64,000 nucleotides of DNA from Symbiodinium microadriaticum (Eukaryota > Sar > Dinophyceae > Suessiales > Symbiodiniaceae), in assembly GCA_001939145.1 (NCBI GenBank), contig LSRX01000756.1:271683-335682 (forward strand), read 5' to 3'. The notes under the pieces were generated by a model. The model saw nothing but the letters and a program-made list of their open reading frames with translations, was not told the DNA's origin and did no database searches. Positions within the stretch are counted from its first letter, which is position 1; every line of letters starts with the position of its first letter. Positions 41,992 to 52,278 of this stretch are shown piece after piece. The position numbers were made by a program, and so were the translations under genes.

Positions 41992-42184
41992 CTGATCACA
42001 AAGCCATACTTTGAACTCTGGACGACGAGCCCCAAATCCACACTGCACATGGCACACAGAGAGCCTAAACCACAAGTATCAAGCCCTCCCTAAGCCACAC
42101 ATCTACTATAGACTGCCCTTGGACCATAAGTCATACCCTTGATCGTCCAAGCACCACATATCTTGGCCACAGGGTCACGCATAC

Positions 42185-42278
42185 TTTGCGGCGCTTCCAA
42201 GCTCAAGCCGGCAATGCGCACGGTTTCCAGCAGCGTCGATCCGGAGTCTTGCGACTCCATCTCGCGCACCCACCTTGC
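42185..42278 (-). CDS. Candidate further-upstream exon, possibly same gene
   Basis: CCATGCAG|GCA on the minus strand opens ARWVREMESQDSGSTLLETV, then RIAGLSLEAPQ, closing at GCAAA|GTATGCGT, a good donor. It lies ~190 bp upstream of 41886-41991 on the same strand. Membership in the J-domain gene is inferred from proximity only. Confidence 0.4.
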
Positions 42279-42340
42279 CTGCATGGGTCCAGAGCTCGAG
42301 TGTTGTTGACAACTAGGCGGACGTTCATCTTGCCCCGAAG

Positions 42341-42450
42341 TCAAACCCTAAACCCTACAGCCTTAAATCCAAAACCCTACCGCTATAATCCCAAAGATAA
42401 GGCAAACCCTAAACCCTACAGCCTTAAATCCAAAACCTTACCCCTATAAA
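42341..42450. repeat. Tandem duplication (~67 bp) of telomere-like sequence
   Basis: CCCTAAACCCTACAGCCTTA AATCCAAAACC occurs twice. Confidence 0.85.
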
Positions 42451-42490
42451 CCCAAAGATCCCCAAGCCCTAAATCCAGATCACCAGTCCA

Positions 42491-42586
42491 TACCCAGAGG
42501 CCCCTAAGTAGTTCCTTCTTATGGTTTATATTTAGAATGCTATAAGGTACTCCCAAAAAGGAACTAGGTCCGCGGCGCTTAGGTGT
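42491..42586. repeat. Family B foldback element, right arm eroded
   Basis: CCCCTAAGTAGTTCCTTCTT faces CCCAAAAAGGAACTAGG. Confidence 0.7.
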
Positions 42587-42809
42587 ACGTGCTTTTTTGG
42601 GCTAGGCGAATAACTTTCAAGGGTTAGAAACATGCTGAATGTAGTGTTTTTTGCGAGGATTTAGACCAGGTTCTCGAACGAGTAGTGTAGAAGCAGCACT
42701 ACTAAGGGGGAAACAGGCAAAATCGTGGTTTCGCCTAGGGAATTCGTGTATTTTCAGCTTGTTCAGAATGCCTGAAACTACTTTGCGTGGACACGAAGAT
42801 GCCCTCTTT

Positions 42810-42887
42810 NNNNNNNNNNNNNNNNNNNNNNNNNNNNNNNNNNNNNNNNNNNNNNNNNNNNNNNNNNNNNNNNNNNNNNNNNNNNNN
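42810..42887. other. Assembly gap (78 N)
   Basis: Run of N followed by a C homopolymer. Confidence 0.99.
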
Positions 42888-43140
42888 AGCCCCCCCCCCC
42901 AACCGCCCCTTCATGACTCGCACAGGCAACCCCCACAACAACTCGGAAGCACAGCGCACAGCAAACCCCCTGAAAAAACCTCCTGAAGAAGTCTGAAGCA
43001 CAGGAAACCTCGTGTACAGATGCGCGCCGCGCTCCAACTACTTAGGGGCCTGTGGGTAGCGGCCGCTTGAAAGTTGTCAGAACCATGCCCTGGTCCAGGA
43101 GGGCCTTGCGGCACGGCCCGCCTTAGCCTGCGATGTTCTA

Positions 43141-43330
43141 TGAAGGACGAAACGAACCCTACAAGGGTTTAAAGAGGGTTTAGGGTTAAGGGTAAGGACG
43201 AAACGAACCCTACCAGGGTTCAAGGAGGGTTTAGGGTTTAGACGAATTGAACCCTAAAATGGTTTAAGGAGGGTTTAGAGTTTAGGGTTTAGACGAAATG
43301 AACCCTAAAAGGGTTTAAGGCTCATACACC
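43141..43330. repeat. Four tandem partial copies of the family C left arm with telomeric spacers
   Basis: GGACGAAACGAACCCTACAA, then GGACGAAACGAACCCTACCA, GACGAATTGAACCCTAAAAT and GACGAAATGAACCCTAAAAG, each followed by GGGTTTA-rich sequence. Confidence 0.85.
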
Positions 43331-44081
43331 ATATTCTCGCCAACCCTGGCAGCAAGAATTGAGGCCCTCTTGCAATCTCTTGCTCACTCTTTTAGGGTTT
43401 AGGGTTTAGGTTGTTTTTTAAGGTTTAGGGTTTCTTTAAAGGGCTTCGGGTTTAGGGGTTTAGGGCGCGTAGTGCGGCTGCGACATCGTGGCGGACTGTT
43501 GTCCGAGCCTCACGACGAAGTTCGAGGTGTGTATAGATATGGCTTTTGAAACCCCCTGCCGCAGAGAGTAATTAATTATTTATAGTACTTATGATTTATA
43601 GTACTTCGGACCTACTATTTGTGTACTTGGAACGTCTCATAGCTGTCCGGCATGCAAGGGAACTAAAGGGTGAGGTGCACGTCACTCCTGCCGAGACGCT
43701 TAGCCCCTGAAACCCTAAATCCAAAACCCTACAACCCTAAACCCCTAAATCCAAAACCCTAGAACCCCAAACCCCTAAATCAAAAAACCCTAAAGGCCCA
43801 GACCGATCGGCCTTCCCCAAACCCATAGACCCTAAACCGATTTAGGATTCGGTGGCTTCGGATTCACCTGGCCAGGGACCCTGAAAAACCTAACTTTTCA
43901 AGGACATGTATTTAGGGCTTATAGGATTTAGGGTTAGGGGTTAGGGGGTTAGGGCTTAAGATTTCGGGTTTAAGGGTGTAGGGCTTAGTAAGGGCCCTAA
44001 ACCCTAAACTCTAAACCCCTCAAGCCCGAAACCCTAAACCCTGGAGCCCCTTAGAAGGGAAGATGACTTTGGGGTTAAAGG

Positions 44082-44180
44082 TACCCATAAACCCCTAAGT
44101 AGTTCCTCTGTTTATGGTTGATATCTAGAATCCTATAATAAGGCAATCCCAAAAAGGAACTACTTAGGGGCCTACGGGTA
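44082..44180. repeat. Family B foldback element
   Basis: TACCCATAAACCCCTAAGTA faces TACTTAGGGGCCTACGGGTA. Confidence 0.9.
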
Positions 44181-44379
44181 GGTCCTTGCCTTCTTGATCT
44201 CTGCCACGCTGGCCTCCTTTGGGATGCCTAGGACCTCACAGTCCCAAAGAGTCCATGGTACCATTGTAGTAGTTTAGGGTGTAGGGTTTACGGTTTACGG
44301 CTTTGGGTTTAGGGTTTAGGGGTTAGGGTGCAGGGTTTAGGGTCAGGGTTTAGGGTTTAGAGTTTAGGGTTTAGCATCA

Positions 44380-44516
44380 TAGTAGGCTTTGAATAGATAT
44401 GTCGGCCCCAACGATATACTATGCTCAACTGCTGAGTTCATAAGCACAAATACAAGTGTACACTTTCAGTCCCAAAAAGTTTAAAGTGTACTCATTCAGC
44501 TACTAAGTTATGCTGT
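44380..44516. repeat. Family K2 repeat
   Basis: GTGTACACTTTCAGTCCC and AAAGTGTACTCATTCAGC, as in 12990-13080, with a longer left part. Confidence 0.65.
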
Positions 44517-45040
44517 TACTTGGACCCCTCGGGAATGACGCAAGACGTGGGCGGGATGAGGCTTCAGGGCTTTTAAGGTTTAGAATTTAGGGTGTGGCGG
44601 AACGCGGTGGCCCTAAACCCTATAAACTATCGGACGGCTTAGGGACCGTTTAGGGGTTTAGGGGTTTAAGGGCTGAGGCTTGAAGGTTTACGGCTCTCAA
44701 AGAGCTCAGACTGATTAGCTTAGGGTTGAGGGTTTAGGGATTTAGTGGCTTAGGGGTTTCGGGGTTTAGGGTTTTAAGGTTTAGGGTTTAGGGTTTCTAG
44801 TGCAATGGCCCCTGCAGAGAGTCAGCAAGACCTGTTCCTTGAGGAACTTGCACTTAAAAGAAAAGCACCGGCCAAAAGCCTGGAAAAGGACACCACACAG
44901 TCTTCCTAAACCCTAAACCCTACACCCTCCATGCCTAAAACCTAAACCGTCCATGCCTAAACCCTAAACCCAGGCATTCCAAGTCGAAGTGAAACAGACG
45001 CGTGATCCTTTTGAGATCCTCCCCTGCAATACCTAGAGGG

Positions 45041-45137
45041 TCATACCCAACCCCCTTTTCGAAGGGACCCAGCTTCATGGTTCAGATCAATTAGGTATAA
45101 AAACTGTGGGTACCCTAAAAAAAGGGTAGGGTATGAG
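45041..45137. repeat. Family I foldback element
   Basis: TCATACCCAACCCCCTTTTC faces AAAGGGTAGGGTATGA. Confidence 0.75.
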
Positions 45138-45256
45138 CCGACAGGTAGCGGGAAGGAAAGTATGTGGCCCTTCTCCGCTGCGAGTTCGCCTGGCATCATG
45201 CTGATACGACAATGCTTTAGACTCTGCGATTCCCTAGACTTTAGGGTTTATAGGGC

Positions 45257-45685
45257 TCAGGGCCGCGATTCCCTATACTTCAAGGCATGACGACTATGAT
45301 CCAGATTTCTGGCTTGTCGCCACTGGCACCACCCCAACCACCGAACTGGAGCCTCCAGCCGCCTCGGACCGTTGACCAACCTCAAAAGTCCATCCACGGT
45401 GGACTCAGTCCGGGCACCTGCCTCGAAAAACCGGACGGCAGTGGTCCTCTGGCTCGCGCGTTGCCGCTTCGCCAAAAGCTCCTTGACCTTGGGGAACCAC
45501 CGGTGGTGGACCCCATCATCAAGGATTTCGTTGGACTGCAGCGGCCTCCCCATGTGGTGGTCTTCATGGTGCTTGTAGCCATAGACGACACAGATAGAGC
45601 TCTTTGGCATTTTTTCACCAGGTTTTGCAAGCCCGAGTGTGCACCATGGTTGTGTCCTCGACACCCAAAGGCCCAGATCCCACAC
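45257..45685 (-). CDS. Candidate coding region, 142-codon ORF
   Basis: The minus strand has an ATG frame with SSICVVYGYKHHEDHHMGRP, WFPKVKELLAKRQRASQRTT and AVRFFEAGARTESTVDGLLR. G/C-ending codons predominate and Lys/Arg/Glu are spread evenly, unlike the telomeric ORFs. The plus strand is also open (181 codons) but Pro/Leu-rich. The 3' end overlaps a 16-bp direct repeat (45226-45241 and 45265-45280, one mismatch) around a short TTTAGGG-like insert. No family recognised; may be one exon. Confidence 0.45.
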   Translation of the reverse strand: MWDLGLWVSRTQPWCTLGLAKPGEKMPKSSICVVYGYKHHEDHHMGRPLQSNEILDDGVHHRWFPKVKELLAKRQRASQRTTAVRFFEAGARTESTVDGLLRLVNGPRRLEAPVRWLGWCQWRQARNLDHSRHALKYRESRP

Positions 45686-45752
45686 CCTGAACTCCTAAGC
45701 TTCCGAAGCGCCAAAGCACTAAGATCAAACCTTGAACTCCTCATTCACCCTA

Positions 45753-45862
45753 CCTTAAGGACTAAATGGCCCTTTAAGGTAGGGGCCCTGTACCCTCATA
45801 CTATGAATTCTGATATGGTATCTGAACCCTAAACCCTTTCAGGGTTCTTTTCGTCTTTAAGG
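45753..45862. repeat. Family C foldback element
   Basis: CCTTAAGGACTAAATGGCCC faces TTCTTTTCGTCTTTAAGG. Confidence 0.9.
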
Positions 45863-45978
45863 TAGCGCCCAAAGCCGCCACCACTCCAGGGTATGGGGAG
45901 TAGAGAGGCCTTCTTTATTTTTTTTGTTGGGGGCGGGGGGGCGCTATGGGTCCGAATGCAACTGCTTTCTGTGGACTA

Positions 45979-46110
45979 CAACATGATATAAATCCTGCAT
46001 TACCTTAAGGATCTTAAACTATGGGAATTATGGTATATTTCTTATTATGGGTAATGCAGGATTTATATATTTCTTATTATGGGTAATGCAGGATTTATAT
46101 CATCAACCGC
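45979..46110. repeat. Family A foldback element with a short internal tandem repeat
   Basis: The right arm unit TTCTTATTATGGGTAATGCA GGATTTATA is present twice in tandem. Confidence 0.9.
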
Positions 46111-46129
46111 ATTACTGGTTCTTTAGACC

Positions 46130-47050
46130 CCAGAAGTGGGCTCTGGGCATCGTAGAGCTTCGTGTCTGTCTCCACAGTATCGATGGCGAAAAGACCTGCG
46201 CACGATGACAGAATCTTACGCTGACGTGAATAGCATCAGGTACTGCATTAGGGTGTTCGGTTCAGAAGGTCTAGGCAACCCTCAAAAAATGCTTTGAAGC
46301 TGATGTCTTTGGGGCACAGATAGTCTGGCCTAAAGGCCTTTGCTACCGAGACTTATGGAAGCTTTTATAAGGTTCTATGAGTCTTACGAAGCATATGGGA
46401 TTCTTTGCCTTTGACCCTAAACCCCCGCTCGAACTCTCAGAGCGTACACATGAGTAAGTGCGGTAGAAGGAGGAGCCCTAATTCTGCAGAGGTACAAACT
46501 TCGACTTGGCCGTCGACGGTTTAGGGTTTACGGTTTTGGGGCTTTTGGGGTTAAGGGCTTAAGGGTTTAAGGGTTCAGGGTTATTGGAAGATCCCATACC
46601 CAAAGAATAAAAACACTATAAGACCCCTTCACGCTAAACAATCGTGAACAGGCGTGCACCTCTTAAAAATCCCCATGGCAGCAATCCGTACAACATACAC
46701 TAAAGAAGTCAAGGCACCAAATAAATATATGACCGGGTTCTAAACCCTAAACATACACTAGACAGGTCAAAGCACCAAATAAACAGATGATCGAACCCAA
46801 ACCTAAACCAACCTACGAAACCTCTATCCTCAAGCCCAGCAGCCGGAAGTAGTGGATCCTCAAACCACTCTAAAGCCACTCTAGAACCCCTGACCTTTGG
46901 GTGTAGGGTTTATGGCTCAGGGTCTGTATGGTTTAGGGTTTACAGGGTTTCGGGTTCTACTAGTTGGTCCTTTGGACCCTTAAACTGGAAACCCCCACTC
47001 GGCGCTCACCATCTTCCGCACTTCAACGACGATACACCCTAAACCCTAAG
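46130..47050. other. Stretch without a supported gene
   Basis: A few unique patches and short telomeric words (46520-46580, 46900-46955). No exon with splice support seen. Confidence 0.4.
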
Positions 47051-47231
47051 CCCTAAACCCTAGAACCGTGCAGGGTTTGGGGTTCGAAAAACATCCACTC
47101 AAAAGGCTGGGCACTATGGTCGGTGTACGTCGTGCTCGCGTTCTTCGCCTTAGCTTGCACCCGTTCCTGCTGCCTTTTCCAGCATCTGGAGCTGGGCTCG
47201 GTTACAAATACAGGCTCAGAATCGAAGACTA

Positions 47232-47322
47232 TACCCACAGGCTCCAAAGTAGTTCCTTTTTCGGACTACCTTATAGGATCCTAAATGCAAACCACAAAAA
47301 CGAACTATAATGGAGCATTTAG
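47232..47322. repeat. Family B foldback element
   Basis: TACCCACAGGCTCCAAAGTA faces ACGAACTATAATGGAGC. Confidence 0.85.
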
Positions 47323-47379
47323 GTGCACGCTGACTATGACAACACACATGTGCTGATCAACCTAATCTGCAGTGCACAT

Positions 47380-47468
47380 TACCCATAGGATCCAAAGTAG
47401 TTTTTGGGATTACCTTGTAAGATCCTACATATAAACCCCAAAACAAACTACAATGGGGCCTATGCGTA
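47380..47468. repeat. Family B foldback element
   Basis: TACCCATAGGATCCAAAGTA faces AACTACAATGGGGCCTATG, 58 bp after the previous copy. Confidence 0.85.
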
Positions 47469-47617
47469 ATGATGAGGCTGCTATGACAAACATGCTGCCC
47501 AACGAGCTTCCTAACTGGAAAAAATACCTGTCTCTTACAGCTCGACTTTTCGGGTTTGGGTTTAGGGTACCACCCTACATGGACGACATCCTGCAGGATA
47601 CTCCAAGCTACATGCCC

Positions 47618-47650
47618 TTAGTTCCAAGAGCCCACCCCGCCGGTTCTCGC
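47618..47650 (-). CDS. Candidate terminal exon after a GC-AG insert
   Basis: The minus frame continues from 47712-47772 as ARTGGVGSWN and TAA if the 61-nt insert is removed at CAAAG|GCG. Very short, so support comes mostly from the flanking repeat. Confidence 0.35.
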   Translation of the reverse strand, partial: ARTGGVGSWN

Positions 47651-47711
47651 CTTTGAGATGTCTTGCCCTCATCCCTAAACCCTAAACCGTGCACCTCCCC
47701 CCGGTTCTCGC
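47651..47711 (-). repeat. Telomere-seeded insert flanked by a 23-bp direct repeat
   Basis: The 23-bp word at 47640-47662 recurs exactly at 47701-47723. Between them are 38 bp with CCCTAAACCCTAAACC. On the minus strand each repeat contains CAAAG|GCGAG, so a GC-AG excision of 61 nt would restore a single copy. Confidence 0.6.
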
Positions 47712-47772
47712 CTTTGAGATGTCGTGGACGTGGTTGCAGCGAGTCATCGCCCCTTTGGCTTCCCGGCTTGGC
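47712..47772 (-). CDS. Candidate exon upstream of the 61-nt insert
   Basis: The minus strand reads KPSREAKGAMTRCNHVHDIS then K, up to CAAAG|GCGAG. If unspliced, the frame reads into the telomeric insert and stops at TTTAG. Function unknown. Confidence 0.35.
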
Positions 47773-47814
47773 TTAGGGCTTAGGCTTGGGGGTTTCAGTT
47801 TGGTGCACAGGGTT

Positions 47815-48490
47815 AAGCCCTAAACCCTAAAACCCTAAAGCCGTAAAACCCTTAAGCCCTAAAACCCTAAAACCGTAAAACCCTGAACCCTATAAAACCC
47901 TATAAACCCGTAAAGCCCGTAAAACCCTAAAGCCTAAAGCCCAAAAGCCTACAACCCCATAAGCCCTAAACCCTAAACCCTAAAACCCTCAAACCCTGAA
48001 ACCCTAAAACCTAAAGCCCTAAAGCCCTAAAACCTAAAACCCAAAAGCCCTATAAACCCTATAAGCCCGATATGCCCTAAAAACCCTATAACCCCTAAAC
48101 CCTAAAACCCTAAAGCCCTAAAGCCGTAAAACCCTGAACCCTATAAAACCCTATAAACCCGTAAAACCCTAAAGCCTAAAGCCCAAAAGCCTACAACCCC
48201 ATAAGCCCTAAACCCTAAACCCTAAAACCCTCAAACCCTGAAACCCTAAAACCTAAAGCCCTAAAGCCCTAAAACCTTAAAACATAAAACCCAAAAGCCC
48301 TATAAACCCTATAAGCCCTATATGCCCTAAAACCCTATAACCCCTAAACCCTAAAACCCTAAAGCCTAAAGCCCTAAAACCCTAAACCCTAAACCCCTAA
48401 ACCCCATAAAACCCTATAAAACCCTATAAAACCCTAAAGCCCTAAAACCCTAAAGCCTAAAGCCCAAAAGCCCTAAATCCCCAAAGCCGT
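47815..48490. repeat. Higher-order telomeric array, ~240-250-bp unit
   Basis: CCCTGAACCCTATAAAACCC recurs at 47881 and 48132, and GCCTACAACCCCATAAGCCC at about 47947 and 48189. The unit is made of degenerate CCCTAAA words. Confidence 0.9.
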
Positions 48491-48723
48491 ACGCCCCAAG
48501 CCTCGCACTCTTGGGGGTTTGAGGGCTTAAGTGTGACAGTCCAGGGAGGCTCCTTTCTGCATTTCCGGGGATTAGGGCTTAGGGTTTTTAGGGTTTAGGG
48601 TTTTAAGGGTTTAGGGTTTTAGGGTTTAGGGTTTAGGGTTTTTGGGTTTAGGGTTTAGGGTTTTAGGGTTTAGGAGTTTAGAGTTCAGGGTCCTAACATC
48701 CAGTCGTTACGGCGTTATATGGC

Positions 48724-48966
48724 CTACGGCTGTTGTTTACAAGAGTTTCTGTAGCGGCTTCGTAAAGTTTCTGTCTGCGGTGTTTTGTATGCGGGTTCCA
48801 TGCGGCATAAGATTTCTATAGCGGGGTTTTTGCGGCTTCGACAGGGTCTGGCGAATAGGGTTGGGGTCGGTGGGATTACAACTTCTTGCGAGGCTATGGC
48901 TTCTTCTACCGAAAGTCCGGGGCACTGACTGCACATTGTGGTTTTCGGTGGAGCCCCTGTCTGAGA
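48724..48966 (-). CDS. Weak exon candidate, 80-codon ORF
   Basis: The minus frame contains GLSVEEAIASQEVVIPPTP and SRKNPAIEILCRMEPAYKTP and ends TAG. The sequence has microrepeats (GCCGCA, CAGAAAC), which could also explain the openness. It abuts a family E element. Confidence 0.33.
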   Translation of the reverse strand, partial: SQTGAPPKTTMCSQCPGLSVEEAIASQEVVIPPTPTLFARPCRSRKNPAIEILCRMEPAYKTPQTETLRSRYRNSCKQQP

Positions 48967-48968
48967 GA

Positions 48969-49069
48969 GAGACTCCAAAACCCCTTAAATTACGGAATAT
49001 ACCTTAAATCATAGTAGCGTTCCGATTATAATTTAAGGTATATTCCTTCATTAAGAGGGTTAGGAGTCG
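48969..49069. repeat. Family E foldback element
   Basis: GAGACTCCAAAACCCCTTAA, GGAATATACCTTAAATCA faces TTTAAGGTATATTCC; GGAGTC at the end. Confidence 0.85.
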
Positions 49070-49167
49070 CTGGGATCTTGCTTAGGGCGTGCACTTAGGG
49101 GACGATGGTTTTCAAAGAAGCCGGACCCACCACGGTAGCGGCAAAGAAGCACAATTGTGAGCCTGGG

Positions 49168-49279
49168 CCTTAAAGACAAAAAGGAACCCCAAAAGGGCTT
49201 AGGGATCATATACCATATAGGGATTCATAGTATGAGGGCATAAGGCCCCTACTTTTGAGGGTCTTTTCGTCCTTAAAGG
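49168..49279. repeat. Family C foldback element
   Basis: CCTTAAAGACAAAAAGGAAC faces GTCTTTTCGTCCTTAAAG. Confidence 0.9.
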
Positions 49280-49595
49280 GTAGATGCCACAAACGTGACA
49301 TGACCATGGCCTGCATGAAACTTGGGTTGGAGTTACGTAAGATCCGCAGAACGAACTGGTAACCTTCGAGACTGTTTCGTCATTGGTTATGCCACTCCGC
49401 CAAAACTACTGCCCGAAACCCTAAACCCCCAAATCCTAATTCCTGAACCGTACAAAACAAGTTGCAAGGTTACTTACTCGAAGACTATGCTAAAAACGCA
49501 GACCATGACATGACAGCAGCTTCCAGGACAACTACTATGTCCGGATTAGGGGGGCTAGCTTTACGCCTTGGTGTACGTAGTTCTTAGTGTTGGGA

Positions 49596-49984
49596 TTAGC
49601 CGTTCTGCAGCTGATGACGCAACGTAGGCAAAACCTTGCTGGCCGCGAGCTTGCCCGCATCGGTCCCGTCCATGCAGACGAACTTGATGTGATGGAGTAT
49701 ATTGATATCATGCCGCTGCATCAAATGAACGAAGCTGCTCATAGCCGACGCTATGCTCACCATGTTCTCCTTGGGTACCCAACACAAGGCAGCTAGGATC
49801 ACCTCAGTTTGCGGCAAGGAGCCTCCTGCGCTGACACATGCTTTTGTGTCAAAGCAAACAGGCCTATGCCCCATTTGGACGCGGATATTTTGTATGTGTA
49901 ATCCGTGACGAGGACAGTGCCTGCGCCCTGCATCTGGTTGCTGAGTAGTTTCTTGACATTTTGCAGCATGAGGCTGGACGTCAT
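49596..49984 (-). pseudogene. Frameshifted DDE transposase remnant, MULE-like
   Basis: MULE-type transposases have an RNase-H-like fold with a first Asp in a D-x-T-y/f-k context and a second Asp before an A...A..vfP stretch. On the minus strand one frame (from 49984) reads AGTVLVTDYTYKISASKWGI then GLFALTQK, with D at about 49903. A second frame carries on as PQTEVILAALCWVPKE and KFVCMDGTDAGKLAASKVLP. A frameshift around 49830-49855 separates them, so the element is dead. The third acidic residue and zinc-binding region are not seen. The assignment is by motif order, not by alignment. Confidence 0.5.
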
Positions 49985-50248
49985 GAGACAAGCTCAGTGT
50001 TTAACGCTCAGGGTTTATAGGTATCTGAAAGACATGGACTCCGCATTCCGAACAAACGCGATGTTACCCACGTCTGAATCGCAAGAGGGCCCCGGTCTTG
50101 TCAGCTGGGTTAGGGTTTAGGGTTTAGGGTTTATATAGGTTTAAGGTTGAGGGCTTAGGGTTCCTCGAAACCTCTGAGGTTCTGACCATCTGAATCTGCT
50201 GCTTCCCGTGAACGGGGTTGCAGACGATCCTCGTGCGACAGGCAGAAG

Positions 50249-50401
50249 CGGTATAAATCCTGCATGACCCATAATAAGGAATATAGGCCATAAATCCCAT
50301 AATTTCGGGTCCTTAACCATATATTATAATAAGGAATATAGGCCATAAATCCCATAGTTTCGGGTCCTTAAGGGTAATGCAGGATTTCTATCACCAACCA
50401 T
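50249..50401. repeat. Family A foldback element, inner unit duplicated
   Basis: ATAATAAGGAATATAGGCCATAAATCCCA-type unit occurs twice between GTATAAATCCTGCATGACC and GGTAATGCAGGATTTC. Confidence 0.85.
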
Positions 50402-50581
50402 CTCCGAAAGGTCCAACAGGCACCCAAGAAATGCCGGATCCTTGGTGCCAAGCACCACCCCCTGATCCAAACCTTAATTCTGTCGCCTTTTGGGTCGGAC
50501 TGACTCACTGATTCAAGCTGATTCTCGAACCCGAGACAGCGAGAGAGAGAGAGAGAGAGAGTAATATAGAAGCCCAAATAA

Positions 50582-50675
50582 TTACCAACATTACTCCTTC
50601 TGGTTCCTTATCATAGTTAGACTATAAGGTCTATTCTAATTATTAAGGCCCCTACAGTAGGCAGCCAAAAAACCC
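50582..50675. repeat. Family L repeat and preceding (GA)n
   Basis: A GA microsatellite at 50540-50561 precedes TCTGGTTCCTTATCATAG and TAATTATTAAGGCCCCTACA. Confidence 0.6.
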
Positions 50676-50730
50676 TGACCGCAAAAAGCGGAAGGCATCC
50701 AATCGCCTTCATCATGCATCCCCACCCCTG

Positions 50731-50827
50731 CGGGTCCAAGTACTCAAATAGTAGGGTGTCAGGTTCCAAAAGCCACTCAGAGTCTGGATTTTGGGACCCA
50801 AGACCCTACTATGTCGGTATTTGGAAC
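50731..50827. repeat. Family H foldback element
   Basis: GGGTCCAAGTACTCAAATAG faces CTACTATGTCGGTATTTGGA. Confidence 0.8.
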
Positions 50828-51150
50828 ACAAACATCAGCATGATGCGAATTGCCGTCCTCACCATCACCAGCATGATCGTTATCTTTCTGATCATCGTCA
50901 ACGACACTGTGCCATGCCATGTGACCATGTGGTAGTCAGATATTGACTTGGAGTACTTGCTTCAGGGTAGGATGATGCAAATCCATCGCGACAAGAAGTG
51001 GAATAAGAGCACGGTGCCGTCAGCTAGCGTCACGGTCATTGCTTAACTACACAGTAGCATAGCCGGCAAAGGGAACGAATGCAAACATGGCTGACAGGTC
51101 TTGGACGGATGTGCCTGTACTGTCAATTCGTAAACAAACCTGCCCAGACT

Positions 51151-51244
51151 TACCCATAGGCTCCAAAGTAGTTCCTTTTTGGGATTACCTTATCGGATCT
51201 TAAATACAAACCACAAAAATGAACTATAATGAGGCCTTTAAGTA
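51151..51244. repeat. Family B foldback element
   Basis: TACCCATAGGCTCCAAAGTA faces GAACTATAATGAGGCC. A partial right arm repeats at 51257-51301. Confidence 0.9.
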
Positions 51245-51368
51245 ACCCTAAACCCTAAACAAACCACAAGAAAAGAGAACTATAATGCAGCCTTTAGGTA
51301 TAAACCCCAAACAGAAAGCCCTTCGATTCCACACCCTTACAGCCCGCAACCCCAAAAACGCTAGGCCC

Positions 51369-51460
51369 TACCTGTAGGCTCCATTGTAGTTCCCTTTTTT
51401 CGTTTATATTTCGGATCCTATAAGGTAATCCCAAAATGGAACTACTTTGGAGCCTATGGG
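51369..51460. repeat. Family B foldback element, opposite orientation
   Basis: TACCTGTAGGCTCCATTGTA faces AACTACTTTGGAGCCTATGG. Confidence 0.9.
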
Positions 51461-51693
51461 GACTCCCTGAAAAGCAAGCGCATGCGAGAGCACAGTATTT
51501 GAGACTTTAAAAATTGAAGCAACTCGCAGTTCCATCCACACCCTAAACCCTAAACCCTCAACCTCCCTTGCGTGATTCAAGCGCGGCAGCGGCACCACAA
51601 AGGAGAGCTGCAGACACGAGGCATGCGACAAAACAGAGCTGTCTCTGTTCTGCATGCCCACCTCGGATGGCAATTGCGAAGCTGTGGTTATCA

Positions 51694-51703
51694 CAGTAGC
51701 AGC

Positions 51704-51743
<40 letters not shown>
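51694..51743. repeat. (AGT)n microsatellite
   Basis: About 15 units; the poly-Ser and poly-Tyr ORFs crossing it are artefacts. Confidence 0.95.
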
Positions 51744-52205
51744 CACTACTAAATGTACGAAATGAATTCTGCCAGCAATGGCAGAGTTCTGTGGCCTGAC
51801 AGAACCTTATCGAAATCAGTACCTAAATCCCTATGAAACCACAAAAAGCTAAGATATGCCAAGTCAAGCAAGAACTAGCAGGTATGCTGCCAAGATTCGC
51901 CCGCAGGGTGGTCTTTTCAAGTTCCGCTGCTGCATCTCCGACCCCGCACTTACCCGCCTTCCGGCGGGAAGACTCCGAGCCGAGCTTTGAGCGAAGAGCG
52001 ATTGAAGGAAATTTAGGGTTTATGGGGTTAAGGGCCTTTAGGGCTTATGTAGGTTTGGGGTTTTTATGGGCTCAGGGCTTAGATTTAAATTTACGGCTTA
52101 TAGGGTCTAGGTGTCAGGGCTGAGGACTGAGGGGTGAGGGTTTCGGGGTGAGGGTTGAGGGGTTTGTGGGCGGGGGGTTCAGGAGTTTAGATTTTTTAGT
52201 TTAGG

Positions 52206-52278
52206 GTTGAAGAAACGAGCTTCATGTTTCGGATGCTGGAATCAAGGGTTGAGGCAGATGATGACGAAGATGATGAGG
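52206..52278 (+). CDS. Candidate exon with acidic run
   Basis: The plus strand reads VEETSFMFRMLESRVEADDD then EDDE, ending GATGATGAGG|GTTTATGG. A similar acidic word (ATGAAGATGACGAG) reappears at 52380-52393 after a TTTAGGG-like stretch, so this may be another repeat-flanked telomeric intron. Function unknown. Confidence 0.4.
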
